64,000 bases of DNA from an uncultured Saprospiraceae bacterium (GCA_938007965.1 CALLMH010000002.1:28394-92393), one strand, 5' to 3'. Positions 52,268-62,993 are shown, numbered from the stretch's first letter. The notes: generated by a model not told the origin, from the sequence alone. Program-made: numbers and translations.

Positions 52268-55200
52268 TTACTCCATAAATATTTTCTCACTTTTTACCAC
52301 TTTACCACTGTTCAAGTAGGTTTTAATGTAGATCCCAGTAGGCACATCATAGTCAAGCTTATCTTTATCTGATATAACCCTTCCCAACAGGTCGAAAATT
52401 CGAATTTGATCATATGTAATGTCAATTTCTATATCATTATTGGGAAGCGGATAGAATTCTTGACCTACCGTATAGAATCCATCTCCTTGGTATGGCATTG
52501 TAAATGCGATATAGTCATCACGAATTTCTGTATTGATTAATTCTACGGAAGACCATTCGATAGGCACTCCCGCACCATATGAAGTCTGATATAGACCTTC
52601 GATATCCTCATCAAACCATATATCGCTACCGATTGTAGAATAGTGTATTGTGATCGATTGATCTTCGTCAGAATCACTAGTCATGTCGTATATTCTATTA
52701 ATCCATAGCATCTGATCTTCCGTTATGACTTCTCCGGATGTTTCGGCTAACTCAGTGGAAAAGCAGATGTCATCAGTCATGCTTTCATTGGTAACGGAGC
52801 ACATGATGCTGTCATTGCTAGCGAAGTAGGCCGTGAGGTCAGGTTCTATACTGGAGGAGAATATGCGCTCGGATTGATTGAATACACCAACTGGAATGCC
52901 TGATCTAAATCTTATATTTGGTACTTGTTTTAAAACTTCCAATTGGCCTTCGGTTGCACATCCAGATTCGTCGTCACTGAATGTCCTGAGCGCTGATATA
53001 TAGTCAGTCGATGTACCGAATATGAAATCACTATCTGAAGTTTCGTCATTATCGTAGCAAATTTCAAGTAATAAATTGCTTACTCCATCATATAGGAATG
53101 GATCGTCAAGGGCTAGAACATTCACGCCTGATTTTACATCTACATTTTCTTGGAATACATTGATCAATCCAGCATCTTCTATGTAGCCTAAGTGACTTAA
53201 TGTATCATTGGTTACCAGAGCCATGGAGATGGTAAAGTTATCATATGGAATTTCACTCAGGTTGTCATCAACGTCAAAAACCAATCGGTTTATTATTTGA
53301 CCAGTGACACCAAACTCTGCGAGGTATTCGCTAGTGTACAGTATCTGAGTTCTAGCATTTCCCCATGCTCCATTAAATACACTGTTGTCGATTTCGTCAC
53401 CATCTCCTATGAAGGTTTGCAAGTTGGTTCCTTCTGTTTTGAATTCAGCATCATTGTCTAGAATGTCTATTTGCATCATATTACCTAATAGTTCTTGATC
53501 AGAATCTAGTATGAGATTTAATGTTTTATCACTGTCAATCGTAGCATTGTCAAATACGGCTAGATCTATTTCTACGGATTTCTCACCTGCGGATAAAATT
53601 CCTGATGTCGTATTCAATTCGAAATCTAGGCCTTCTACTGCGGTACTCGATGGGTCGATAGATATACTAAATTCTACATCAATATCGTATGCAGCCGCTG
53701 TCCCTACTGTGATAGCTCTCGTTTCTATAGGGTCACAAAAGTCATCATTAAAAATACCTCTAGGATCAATGGACACTGACTCATTGAAGAATTTAAGACC
53801 TGGTGCTGAGAAACTGCTAGAGGTCCAAAGTCCTTTGCCGTAAGAAGCTGCTAATACTTCTAGATCGCTGGATCTAAACTTCAGCATATCTACTCGGGCT
53901 AATCCGATCTGTGGGCTCACATTTTCCCATGATACGGACTGTTGGGAGATGTCAGCTTGCCATATTCCTACTTCGGTGGCGATCAAGACCTGATCACTGT
54001 TTCGAGGGTTGAATATGCCCCATCGTACTGGAATATTAGGTAGGTCACCTTCAATTGATCTCCACGATTCACCTCTGTCATTAGAAGTGAAGATACTTTC
54101 TACTCCGAAGTTACTGTAGGTTACGAGCAACTTATTCTGATCAAGATGATCCACTTCAATATTACGGGTAAATCCATTGCCAGCAAAGAGAAGCTCGCTA
54201 GTTGGAGCCTCACTGTTAGGGTCTGTGACTTTTATAATTCTACCACCTGCAGTACCTAAGTAGAGTATTGAGTCATCATGCGGATCCATTTTGAGCGCAG
54301 ATACTCTTTCGTTCGCTAGAGCATTCAATGGGATAGATTCCGAGTCACCAGATACCAACTGTGTTCTATAGACTCTGCCAGCATTCTGACTTGCATATAC
54401 TACAAGATTGATATCATCAAGCTCTGTAGGATTGATAAAAAATGCGGCTCCCTCTTGAGGATAGAATCCACCTGTAGATAGATCGCCTCCAAATGTGGCC
54501 ACAAATCCACCACGCTGAGAAGCACCTACTTGAAAGTTAGCATTGTTCTGACCAATGTGACAAAATGCACCATCTCCGCCGATCGGACTTGTAGCAGGTC
54601 CGAGTCCAGGATTGGTCAATTGATTTGTACCATTGTCTTGAGCTCCAGCAAGAAAGAAGTCTCTTCCAGCTTCAGGATGTATGGCACAAGCATAGAATTG
54701 TGTGCTCACATATCCTACACTTATACTCCTGATATCTGGCAAGTCGCTCGTCGCATCTTGTGTGATGTATAACCCACCATCATTGCTAAACATCATCCTA
54801 TCTGACGATCCATTTACATAAGTTGCGAAGTGTTGATCAGCGTGTACATTCTGGATAGCTGGAGTGTCGAACCACTCGGATAGTTGATCCCAGCTATCTC
54901 CACCATTTGTAGTTTTGTATAGATTTATTCCACCTATGAATGCGATATCACTATTGTTCGGATCTATAGCGATAGATAGATCATACCACGCTTGGTTTCT
55001 TGCGAAATTTTCTCCGTTGAATGTAAGAGCGACTGTCTTCTGTGTCCATGTTTCCCCTTTGTCGGTAGATCTTAATATGTGACTTACCGCACCTTCTGGT
55101 TCTTGGATCAATGCCATCACGATATTGGGATCTGTGGGTGAGGTGCCTAGTTCGATTCTTCTGTATTCATTAATGTTGATATCCATAAATGTCCATTGAA

Positions 55201-56014
55201 AGCCACCATCATCGGATCGGTATATACCATCTAGATTTTGGATTCCCATAGCGGCGAAAATCGTACCATCAGCGGTTATCTCAATGTCTGCAGCTCTGTT
55301 TGAGAATCCTTGATTTGCATTATTTAGAACTGGTGCCCATGATTGACCACCGTCTATACTCATCTGTATGCCACTTTCTCTGGTAGCAGCTAGGAGATTG
55401 CCGTCTTGAGTAAATAATAGTTTCTGAGTATGATCGAAATTTCCATTGCTAGTACTCGGTAATCTGTCCCAGTCTACGCCGCTATTCGACGATTTATAGA
55501 TTCCATCGCCACTGTAGGCATCACCATTAAACCAGCCTTCGCCTGTGCCGATGTACATCTCTTCCGGGTTATTGGGATCTTGGACGATCGATCCTATGGA
55601 GGGATTGCCAGTGTATCCTTCTACGGGCTCATATATAGGATTAGTGTCTGCATCGACCATTTTCCAAAGTCCGCCTGCTACACTACCGACCAATAGTGTA
55701 TTGCCTGAGGGGTCTCTGCTATCAATCAGTACTGCACGTGTCCTGCCGCCTACATTATTAGGTCCTCTTTTTATCCATTCTTCGCCTTCTCTACTTGGAT
55801 CATACTTTCCATCTTTTATGAGTTGTTGACGTATTTCGTAGAGGGTTTCTTTAGGGACCAATCCTGTAGCTGGATCTTTTGTCATCTCTATCTCCATCGC
55901 TGCCATTTCAGCAATTCGCTCTGCTTTTGTCATTTTATTTGGGACAGGCTCTTGGCTGCATGAGAAGTAGGTGAGGACCAAAGTAAGAAGTAGGTATTGT
56001 TTGAGGAGTTTCAT
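52268..56014 (-). CDS. Large sortilin/VPS10-like beta-propeller protein with T9SS CTD (paralogue of 33650..37399); N-terminal lipobox
   Basis: Same architecture and length; EEWIKRGPNNVGGRTRAVLIDSRDPSGNTLLVGSVAGGLWKM; lipobox LVLTYFSCSQ; C-terminal YDQIRIFDLLGRVISDKDKLDYDVPTGIYIKTYLNSGKVVKSEKIFME. Confidence 0.86.
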   Translation of the reverse strand: MKLLKQYLLLTLVLTYFSCSQEPVPNKMTKAERIAEMAAMEIEMTKDPATGLVPKETLYEIRQQLIKDGKYDPSREGEEWIKRGPNNVGGRTRAVLIDSRDPSGNTLLVGSVAGGLWKMVDADTNPIYEPVEGYTGNPSIGSIVQDPNNPEEMYIGTGEGWFNGDAYSGDGIYKSSNSGVDWDRLPSTSNGNFDHTQKLLFTQDGNLLAATRESGIQMSIDGGQSWAPVLNNANQGFSNRAADIEITADGTIFAAMGIQNLDGIYRSDDGGFQWTFMDININEYRRIELGTSPTDPNIVMALIQEPEGAVSHILRSTDKGETWTQKTVALTFNGENFARNQAWYDLSIAIDPNNSDIAFIGGINLYKTTNGGDSWDQLSEWFDTPAIQNVHADQHFATYVNGSSDRMMFSNDGGLYITQDATSDLPDIRSISVGYVSTQFYACAIHPEAGRDFFLAGAQDNGTNQLTNPGLGPATSPIGGDGAFCHIGQNNANFQVGASQRGGFVATFGGDLSTGGFYPQEGAAFFINPTELDDINLVVYASQNAGRVYRTQLVSGDSESIPLNALANERVSALKMDPHDDSILYLGTAGGRIIKVTDPNSEAPTSELLFAGNGFTRNIEVDHLDQNKLLVTYSNFGVESIFTSNDRGESWRSIEGDLPNIPVRWGIFNPRNSDQVLIATEVGIWQADISQQSVSWENVSPQIGLARVDMLKFRSSDLEVLAASYGKGLWTSSSFSAPGLKFFNESVSIDPRGIFNDDFCDPIETRAITVGTAAAYDIDVEFSISIDPSSTAVEGLDFELNTTSGILSAGEKSVEIDLAVFDNATIDSDKTLNLILDSDQELLGNMMQIDILDNDAEFKTEGTNLQTFIGDGDEIDNSVFNGAWGNARTQILYTSEYLAEFGVTGQIINRLVFDVDDNLSEIPYDNFTISMALVTNDTLSHLGYIEDAGLINVFQENVDVKSGVNVLALDDPFLYDGVSNLLLEICYDNDETSDSDFIFGTSTDYISALRTFSDDESGCATEGQLEVLKQVPNIRFRSGIPVGVFNQSERIFSSSIEPDLTAYFASNDSIMCSVTNESMTDDICFSTELAETSGEVITEDQMLWINRIYDMTSDSDEDQSITIHYSTIGSDIWFDEDIEGLYQTSYGAGVPIEWSSVELINTEIRDDYIAFTMPYQGDGFYTVGQEFYPLPNNDIEIDITYDQIRIFDLLGRVISDKDKLDYDVPTGIYIKTYLNSGKVVKSEKIFME

Positions 56015-56366
56015 GTTTTATAACGTTTTGAGTAATTGACTTTAATTATCTAAATGTAAATAAAATAGTAGAGTCTTACAGTGTAAGTAATGATTATAGT
56101 AAATAAATTGCTTAAATTGTCTTGCACACATAATTTCTGCTTATTTCATCGAATTCACGGTTAGTTTAATCAATCGGATTAATTTTGAAGGGACAAAAAA
56201 TGATTAGTTTAATGATTTCATAGACAATTGGGACGTATGAAATGATTCTTCCAGGTATCTTCAGACACATATATATATCGTAGATAAAGCAATAGCAAGA
56301 CGATCAAGTAGATAGACAAATCCTGAAAAAACAGACTTCGTACAGGTAATCAAAATAATACTCAAT

Positions 56367-57398
56367 ATGCAATCATCAGATCTTTTAAAAATCATAGAGG
56401 GAATCCCTAAAGCGGAGCTTCACCTGCATATCGAAGGCAGTTTCGAACCTGAATTGATGTTCGAAATTGCAAAGAGGAACAATATAGAACTCGCCTTCGA
56501 TTCCATAGAATCGATAAAAAAAGCATATAAGTTCAATAATCTACAAGAGTTCTTGGATATCTACTATATGGGAGCACAGGTGCTGATTCATGAGCAGGAT
56601 TTCTATGATCTGACATGGGCATATTTGACAAAGGTTCATAGTCAGAATGTAGTACATGTGGAGATCTTCTTCGATCCGCAGACGCATACAGAGCGAGGGA
56701 TAGGATTCGGTACTGTGATCAATGGAATCAACAAAGCACTTATCAGAGCGAATAGAGAATATGGCATTTCGCACAGACTCATCATGTCTTATCTTAGACA
56801 TATGAGCGAGGAGGAAGCATTCGATACTTTGGAGTCTTCTATTCCTTTCAAGCACCTTATTGATGGGGTAGGCTTAGACTCCTCAGAGAAAGGGAATCCA
56901 CCAAATAAATTTGTCAATGTCTTCAAAGCATCGGCTGAGCATGGGTATAAGTTAGTCGCTCATGCTGGAGAGGAAGGTCCTGCAGAATACATATGGGAAG
57001 CGCTCGACTTACTAAATATAGTCAGGATAGACCACGGTAATCGATGTTTGGATGACGAGGCATTGATACGTAGGTTGGTAGATGAGAAAATAGCCTTGAC
57101 CTTGTGCCCACTTAGTAATGTGGAACTCAAAGTTATCCAGAATATGGAAGAACATCCAGTAGCCAAAATGCTTGACAAAGGAATCGTGGCTACGATACAT
57201 TCCGACGATCCTGCGTATTTTGGCGGCTATATTAATGAGAACTTTTATGAAACGGCTAAAGCATTGAATCTTGATACTTCTCAATTGATGCAATTGGCAA
57301 TCAATGCATTCGAAGCGAGTTGGTTGACTAGAGAGGAGAAAAATAGACACATTTCTGAGGTGAAGAAATATTTTGAATCTTTAGTATTGAGTCATTAG
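56367..57398 (+). CDS. Adenosine/adenine deaminase family protein (adenine-deaminase-like signature)
   Basis: PKAELHLHIEGSFEPELMFEIAKRN; VAHAGEEGPAEYIWEALDLLNIVRIDHGNRCLDD; ATIHSDDPAYFGGYINENF. Confidence 0.88.
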   Translation: MQSSDLLKIIEGIPKAELHLHIEGSFEPELMFEIAKRNNIELAFDSIESIKKAYKFNNLQEFLDIYYMGAQVLIHEQDFYDLTWAYLTKVHSQNVVHVEIFFDPQTHTERGIGFGTVINGINKALIRANREYGISHRLIMSYLRHMSEEEAFDTLESSIPFKHLIDGVGLDSSEKGNPPNKFVNVFKASAEHGYKLVAHAGEEGPAEYIWEALDLLNIVRIDHGNRCLDDEALIRRLVDEKIALTLCPLSNVELKVIQNMEEHPVAKMLDKGIVATIHSDDPAYFGGYINENFYETAKALNLDTSQLMQLAINAFEASWLTREEKNRHISEVKKYFESLVLSH

Positions 57399-57486
57399 CG
57401 ATTAGTCTAGGTAGTTAGTGATAGTAAGAATTCTAAAAATGATATAGCAATCATAATTACTTCGTGATATAAAAATTTGAAATGAG

Positions 57487-58062
57487 ATGACCATGAAAAA
57501 CAACTTTCTTTTATTTTTCATTTTGCCTTTATTATATGGGTGTTATGATCAAAAGTCTATACAGCGAGAGGCTGTATCTCAATATTATGAAGGATTTAAT
57601 TCTGGAAAATATAGTCAAATAAAAGAGGTGATCAGCGATAGTATTATTTTTTACAGTGGTGATTATATCATGCCTTACAGTAGTAGAAGTTTCCACGAAA
57701 AATTCAAATGGGACTCTATATTTCAGCCTTCTTATACATTGGTTGGGATGGAATGCGTAGATGATCAAATAATTGCTACAGTACAGTCTAGTTCTGTGAG
57801 GCACATATTTCTCAAGAATAGTCCAATGGTTTGCGACTATAAAATATCATTTGACAATGGGAAAATATCAAGAATTGAAGACATGGAATGTCCTACGGCA
57901 GATTGGGATGTTTGGCAGAGAGAGGTAGGGAATTTAGTGAAATGGGTCGATCTTAATCATCCCGAGTTCAATGGGTTTATTTATGAGATGACTATGAATG
58001 GTGCCATAAATTATCTTAAAGTAATAGCTCTATATGAGGATCGGGATGAGGTCAGTTTTTGA
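57487..58062 (+). CDS. Small lipoprotein, NTF2/SnoaL-like fold
   Basis: Lipobox FFILPLLYGCYDQK; REAVSQYYEGFNSGKYSQIKEVISDSIIFYSGDY...SFHEKFKWDSIFQPSYTL. Confidence 0.6.
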   Translation: MTMKNNFLLFFILPLLYGCYDQKSIQREAVSQYYEGFNSGKYSQIKEVISDSIIFYSGDYIMPYSSRSFHEKFKWDSIFQPSYTLVGMECVDDQIIATVQSSSVRHIFLKNSPMVCDYKISFDNGKISRIEDMECPTADWDVWQREVGNLVKWVDLNHPEFNGFIYEMTMNGAINYLKVIALYEDRDEVSF

Positions 58063-59986
58063 TGAAATTACGAGATAGCTCGCTCTCGACGATACCACCT
58101 TGTCCTATGAATGTCATATTCAATAGATAAGCTCCAGGAATTAGTGTGTCCAAATCGACCGTCAATTCAGTATCATCTAATTGATAATATTTTGAGAAAA
58201 CAATTTTACCGTCTGCCTGCATTATTTCTAACTGGGTACTATGATACACAGACGGCAGATTACTCAATCTTATAGTTCCATTTGTAGGATTCGGATACAA
58301 CTCGATATCATCATCCATATATTCTGTAACCTGTACAGGGTCGCCTGCATCTTGGAATATGCTAACCATAAACGATTGGTCGCCGTCGGTGATTGTTAGT
58401 ATTCCTGATCGATTTGTATTCACATTATTCGCTTCTACTGTAATGTTGACTTGAGCATCACCATTTTCAGATGTTGGGTCAGTTGAAATCCAATCTACAT
58501 TACTCTCTATGAACCATTCCACATTACTAGAGACTTTGAATGATCTACTATCTCCATTCTTACCGATATATAGTTGAGACACATTTGCAGCCAAGTAATT
58601 GACAAGATTGTCGAATAAGTACGAAGGGCCAGTATTCATCTCTGTCGCATGCGGTTGAACATTGACTACTGTAGAAAATTCAGATGCTCCAATCGCCCGA
58701 TCTGTTATCAACTCAGGCCTCGATTCTTTCATCAGATCTAACTCTATCGCATTGTCATATTGCATTCCTGGATACAGGGGAATAGATATGTAACCATCAT
58801 CCGCGGCAGTGATAGCTGGACTATTAGATCCGGGTTGGTAAAATCCCTGAGAATTCTCAGTAAGAAATGGATCAGTAACCAAAAGTCCCAATGATGGAGG
58901 CGTAATGCCCAATGTACCAAACGATAAATTTCCAATCCAAGTCTCGTTTCCAGTGTCTTGGACAAATAATCGATCGAGAGGATTCGAGAATATATTATTA
59001 GCTATGATGACATTGCTAGGCGGATTATTTCCACTACTTCCAAGAATGATCTCTTCAGAATTTACAATTGTATTATGATAGATATGAATGTCAAATAATG
59101 GATCCGACGCTTCGTTTTGTAGTAGAATAGATCTACGATTATTGCCTTCGAAATAATTGTTGTATACAAAATGATTAGACCCTTCTCTGATCCTAATTCC
59201 TCCCATATTATTCAAAAAGAAATTACCGTATACGATGCCTTCGTCTCCATGTCTCAATACGAGTTCTGCTACGGGATTATTTTCAAAAGTATTATATCGG
59301 TATACATTTTGTCTGGATTTGTGTGAGATGATCTCGCCATCTCCATTGCATCTTGTAAAGTAACAATACTCCACTAGTGTGCGACTGTCTAGCTCACCTT
59401 GTGTACTGACTCCTATTCTGATAGGTTCGATACCCTGGTCTTGTCCAATCCCATCAAAATTTTTGAATGAGCAGTATTGAATCTTATGATATCCGGGCTC
59501 ATTATCTACTAGAATCGAGAGGATGTTTTGATCATCAAGATTTAGTCTATTCTCAAAATTGCAATGGCTTATCGTACATCTTCTAGACTCTTGGTATACT
59601 CTCAAGTATTTGAAGCAGGTATAATTTTGAATATTCACATGGGTAAATAGGACATCATTACCGTATATTCTTATGACATCTAGATTGCCAATAAATCCTC
59701 CTATATACTGAATTCCTGAAAACGTGACCTCATCGGCATTTATTACAACTCTTGATACCCCTGAGAATAATACGGTACCATATTCTTCGGCTGTAACTAT
59801 AATCCCATCTTTATCAATATCCATCCTAGTATCGAAATAGATACCTGAAGCCCAAATAATAGAGTCCCCTGCACTAGCTTCTTGTTGAGCCGCAGAAAAT
59901 TCTTGACCTGACGAAACGAGGTAGCGAGTTTGCGCGCTTATATAAGCACTTACCAGCATAAAAGAAGACAGAAGAAAATGTTTCAA
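58052..59986 (-). CDS. PL6-family (chondroitinase B/alginate lyase) protein with BACON-like region and T9SS CTD
   Basis: Beta-helix N-terminus YLVSSGQEFSAAQQEASAGDSIIWASGIYFDTRMDIDKDGIIVTAEEYGTVLFSGVSR; EIISHKSRQNVYRYNTFENN; VLRHGDEGIVYGNFFLNN-GGIRI; CTD DDIELYPNPTNGTIRLSN. Confidence 0.87.
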   Translation of the reverse strand: MKHFLLSSFMLVSAYISAQTRYLVSSGQEFSAAQQEASAGDSIIWASGIYFDTRMDIDKDGIIVTAEEYGTVLFSGVSRVVINADEVTFSGIQYIGGFIGNLDVIRIYGNDVLFTHVNIQNYTCFKYLRVYQESRRCTISHCNFENRLNLDDQNILSILVDNEPGYHKIQYCSFKNFDGIGQDQGIEPIRIGVSTQGELDSRTLVEYCYFTRCNGDGEIISHKSRQNVYRYNTFENNPVAELVLRHGDEGIVYGNFFLNNMGGIRIREGSNHFVYNNYFEGNNRRSILLQNEASDPLFDIHIYHNTIVNSEEIILGSSGNNPPSNVIIANNIFSNPLDRLFVQDTGNETWIGNLSFGTLGITPPSLGLLVTDPFLTENSQGFYQPGSNSPAITAADDGYISIPLYPGMQYDNAIELDLMKESRPELITDRAIGASEFSTVVNVQPHATEMNTGPSYLFDNLVNYLAANVSQLYIGKNGDSRSFKVSSNVEWFIESNVDWISTDPTSENGDAQVNITVEANNVNTNRSGILTITDGDQSFMVSIFQDAGDPVQVTEYMDDDIELYPNPTNGTIRLSNLPSVYHSTQLEIMQADGKIVFSKYYQLDDTELTVDLDTLIPGAYLLNMTFIGQGGIVESELSRNFIKN

Positions 59987-60059
59987 TTGATTGAGATTCT
60001 ATTTTAATTAAGGTTGCCTATCTATGTATTCAATGATGTAACTCAGCTTACTATGAATT

Positions 60060-62864
60060 TTATGGTTTTACCAGCTTAGCCATATGGGTTTTTCCATTTC
60101 CTTCGAACTGTACGAGGTATGTGCCAGGTTGTAGTTCACTGACATCAATTGTATTGACATTACGGATCGTTTTTCTTAGTACTATTCTACCTAATTGATC
60201 ATACAAGGTTGCATTTTCGAATCCTTCAGCACCTTCTACAGTTACGATAGACGAGACAGGATTAGGAGATAGAATAATATTGCTGTCATTTACATTTTGC
60301 ACATTAGTTATTTGATCGCCAAATACTCTCACTTCTGTAAGGCTCACCCATGGGCCAGTATAGATATCTGCTCCAGTGACGGTTATTTTTACAAATCTAG
60401 CTTCTATACTATCTACCACATTGATGATAGGGATATTAGCCGTGCCAGGGACTGTATTGTTTGATCTGTCTACAATGGTCGTGTATGGGCCGCTCTCATT
60501 TTGTGCTGCTTCAATTATAAACTGATATGCTCGATTTTCATAACAAGTAACTTCCGTTTGAGTGATACTTATCTCGTTTTCTAAGTCTATGGTTGCTGAT
60601 TGTGGAAAGCCATTTACCGACCATCGAGTATTTGTATTGTCATCTACAAGATTTTCCACAACATTAGATCCATCAGCAGTACCACTTCCTGTAGCTGGTT
60701 GTCCCAATGCCCAATTAAACTTGGTGGATGGGTTCAGTACATTTATAAATTTAGAGTCTACGAATTCTCCTTCTTCGGTAGTCACGGTTACATTCACTAT
60801 TCCTTCGGATACACCTGTTAAGAATCCGTCCTCTGTTATCGAAGCCACATTCGCATCATCGGATTCGAAAACGACATTTTGGTTTATGGCATCGGCAGGT
60901 GAAATGAATGCGACCAATTGGACGCTAGCTCCTACACCGATTGCTCCCGGATTAGCCAATGTTATTCCAGTTACATTTACTTGTTCGCGTACTGTAATCT
61001 TGGTGCTAAGAGATGTTCTCGCTCCACCTTCATTATCAGTAGCTTTAGCGGTAAGTGTATAGTCTCCTTCGGCTACATCAGTCCATGTAAATGAATATGG
61101 AGCTGTTGTCGCTTCTCCAATCTTATTATTGCCGCCTTCAAAAAATTCAACTTTAGTGACTGCGCCATCAGAATCTTCCGCTTCGGCCGAGATGGTGATA
61201 TCGCTTCCAGGTAGAAAATTAGTATTACTCGTCGGATCAGTTATGCTGATAGAAGGAAAAAAGTTTTGTTGTGTTCCATCTTCTTCAAATAGATCATCGA
61301 AATGTGCAGTTGCTTCACCGCTATCCTGAAGATATACACCCGCTTTCCAGTAACTAGGCCATGTCCAGTAAGATACATCCATGTTTACTTTTTCTTCACC
61401 TTCGTAGTCTATGATCATATTCCCATCTACCAATCTAATATCACAATTAAAATATCCTCCGGGATCTTCTCCAAGGTCTACGTGCATGGTATTGGATCCT
61501 CCATCATCTGTTTTGATTGCTGCCCATATATGATTAGAAGGCGATTTAGCATTGTGCTTATATATTCTTAATAGTGGTTTATTTGGTCCAGGTCCTGCGT
61601 TTGCATCATCATGAATTTGCATCACTGTCACTTGATCACAAGTTTGCTCTACGATATCAATCCTACCATGTAATGATCTGTTTGCATCATTGAGATTCCA
61701 ATTGGTTTCATTACGAAGTTCAGTTCTTCTGCTGTCACCTGATTGATTGAATAATATTTTATCCCCATCAACCACATAGAACCAATTTGGATTTACATAA
61801 CCATCGTTTAGTGCTTCCTTATCCCTTAATGTCGAACTGGTCGGTCCTTGGAGCTTACATTCTGATAGGAAAGGCTGGAATCTCGGTATGTCAGATGGTG
61901 CTTCATAGCCAGTAGGTGGGGTAGGGGCTGAGTGTGTCACATCTAAGGCGTAGAACGATACCTGTGCATATTCGTCTGGATCGCCAGCATTGTTTTGATT
62001 ATAATTTCCAGCTTTGAAGTACATCCAATCATCTGCAAATCCACTGTTTGTCATGTCTACTTCTTTGATCACATCATCCTTACCGTCTCTCATGATTGTT
62101 ACGGTCAGGAGGTTGCCTACAACTCGGATCTCGTAACTGAATTTTTCTCCCAATGCAATTCCATCTTCCGGATTAGGGATACCATTAGCTCTGCTGCCTA
62201 TCATATCATACCATTGTTCAGAACCTGTAGTAGGTTCGTGAGCGAAATAGACTGATCCTTTGGTATTACCAGGTAATTTTCTGTAATAAATTCTGCATGG
62301 TTCGTCGTCAGATGCATGTATCTGGCCTACGATGGTACGCCCTACTTTGAAGCTTTCGTCAGAGGTCTCAGAGACATGATCTACTGCCAATGTAGCCGTC
62401 ATTACGCCATCTACTCCTCCAGCGGCTTCTTGATTGGCCATAGTAGAAGAAGAGAATACCCAGTTGTTTTTATTTATTCCTTGCGTTGGAATACTGGTGT
62501 CTAGTCTACGCATCATCTCCCTTAATTCGTTTCTTGGATATGAACTACCACCCGTAGCGCCATCGTTTGGACACCAAAATACCATTGCCCCAGTATTTTC
62601 ATCGGTATAGAATTCACCATCTACAGAATATCCAGTAGACAGTTGGTCTGCATCCCTCTCTTGTTGATTAGGTCTAGTCAGTTTCCAATATGTAAGATCA
62701 AAATTTCCCCCTGGTGGCAGGTTTGGATCTAAGTCTTGGGCCATTACTGAGCTGCTATATACAGACAGAAGCAATATCAGTAAGACGCATCTAGAATATA
62801 GTAATGTGGAAGAAGAATTAGATTGATCTAAACTTATAAGTTGGATGTTAGAGATAGGGTTCAT
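60060..62864 (-). CDS. Multimodular alginate lyase: two divergent PL7 domains, Big_9-like, Big_2-like, F5/8 type C-like and T9SS CTD
   Basis: PL7-a: YPRNELREM / TIVGQIHASD / YFKAGNYNQ; PL7-b: RRTELRNE / TVMQIHDD / YWKAGVYLQDSG; Big_9 EDSDGAVTKVEFFEGGNNKIGEATTAPYSFTW; Big_2 VTGITLANPGAIGVGASVQL; CTD IILSPNPVSSIVTVEG...AKLVKP. Confidence 0.88.
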   Translation of the reverse strand: MNPISNIQLISLDQSNSSSTLLYSRCVLLILLLSVYSSSVMAQDLDPNLPPGGNFDLTYWKLTRPNQQERDADQLSTGYSVDGEFYTDENTGAMVFWCPNDGATGGSSYPRNELREMMRRLDTSIPTQGINKNNWVFSSSTMANQEAAGGVDGVMTATLAVDHVSETSDESFKVGRTIVGQIHASDDEPCRIYYRKLPGNTKGSVYFAHEPTTGSEQWYDMIGSRANGIPNPEDGIALGEKFSYEIRVVGNLLTVTIMRDGKDDVIKEVDMTNSGFADDWMYFKAGNYNQNNAGDPDEYAQVSFYALDVTHSAPTPPTGYEAPSDIPRFQPFLSECKLQGPTSSTLRDKEALNDGYVNPNWFYVVDGDKILFNQSGDSRRTELRNETNWNLNDANRSLHGRIDIVEQTCDQVTVMQIHDDANAGPGPNKPLLRIYKHNAKSPSNHIWAAIKTDDGGSNTMHVDLGEDPGGYFNCDIRLVDGNMIIDYEGEEKVNMDVSYWTWPSYWKAGVYLQDSGEATAHFDDLFEEDGTQQNFFPSISITDPTSNTNFLPGSDITISAEAEDSDGAVTKVEFFEGGNNKIGEATTAPYSFTWTDVAEGDYTLTAKATDNEGGARTSLSTKITVREQVNVTGITLANPGAIGVGASVQLVAFISPADAINQNVVFESDDANVASITEDGFLTGVSEGIVNVTVTTEEGEFVDSKFINVLNPSTKFNWALGQPATGSGTADGSNVVENLVDDNTNTRWSVNGFPQSATIDLENEISITQTEVTCYENRAYQFIIEAAQNESGPYTTIVDRSNNTVPGTANIPIINVVDSIEARFVKITVTGADIYTGPWVSLTEVRVFGDQITNVQNVNDSNIILSPNPVSSIVTVEGAEGFENATLYDQLGRIVLRKTIRNVNTIDVSELQPGTYLVQFEGNGKTHMAKLVKP

Positions 62865-62993
62865 AATTAATAGTTATTGAATGAATTAAAAGAAAATTGC
62901 TACGATAGCGTAATTCTTTTTTAGCAATACGCCAATTATAAGATTCGAAAATCTCTGTTAATTGACATCTTAAATGATTTGTATTTTCTGTAC

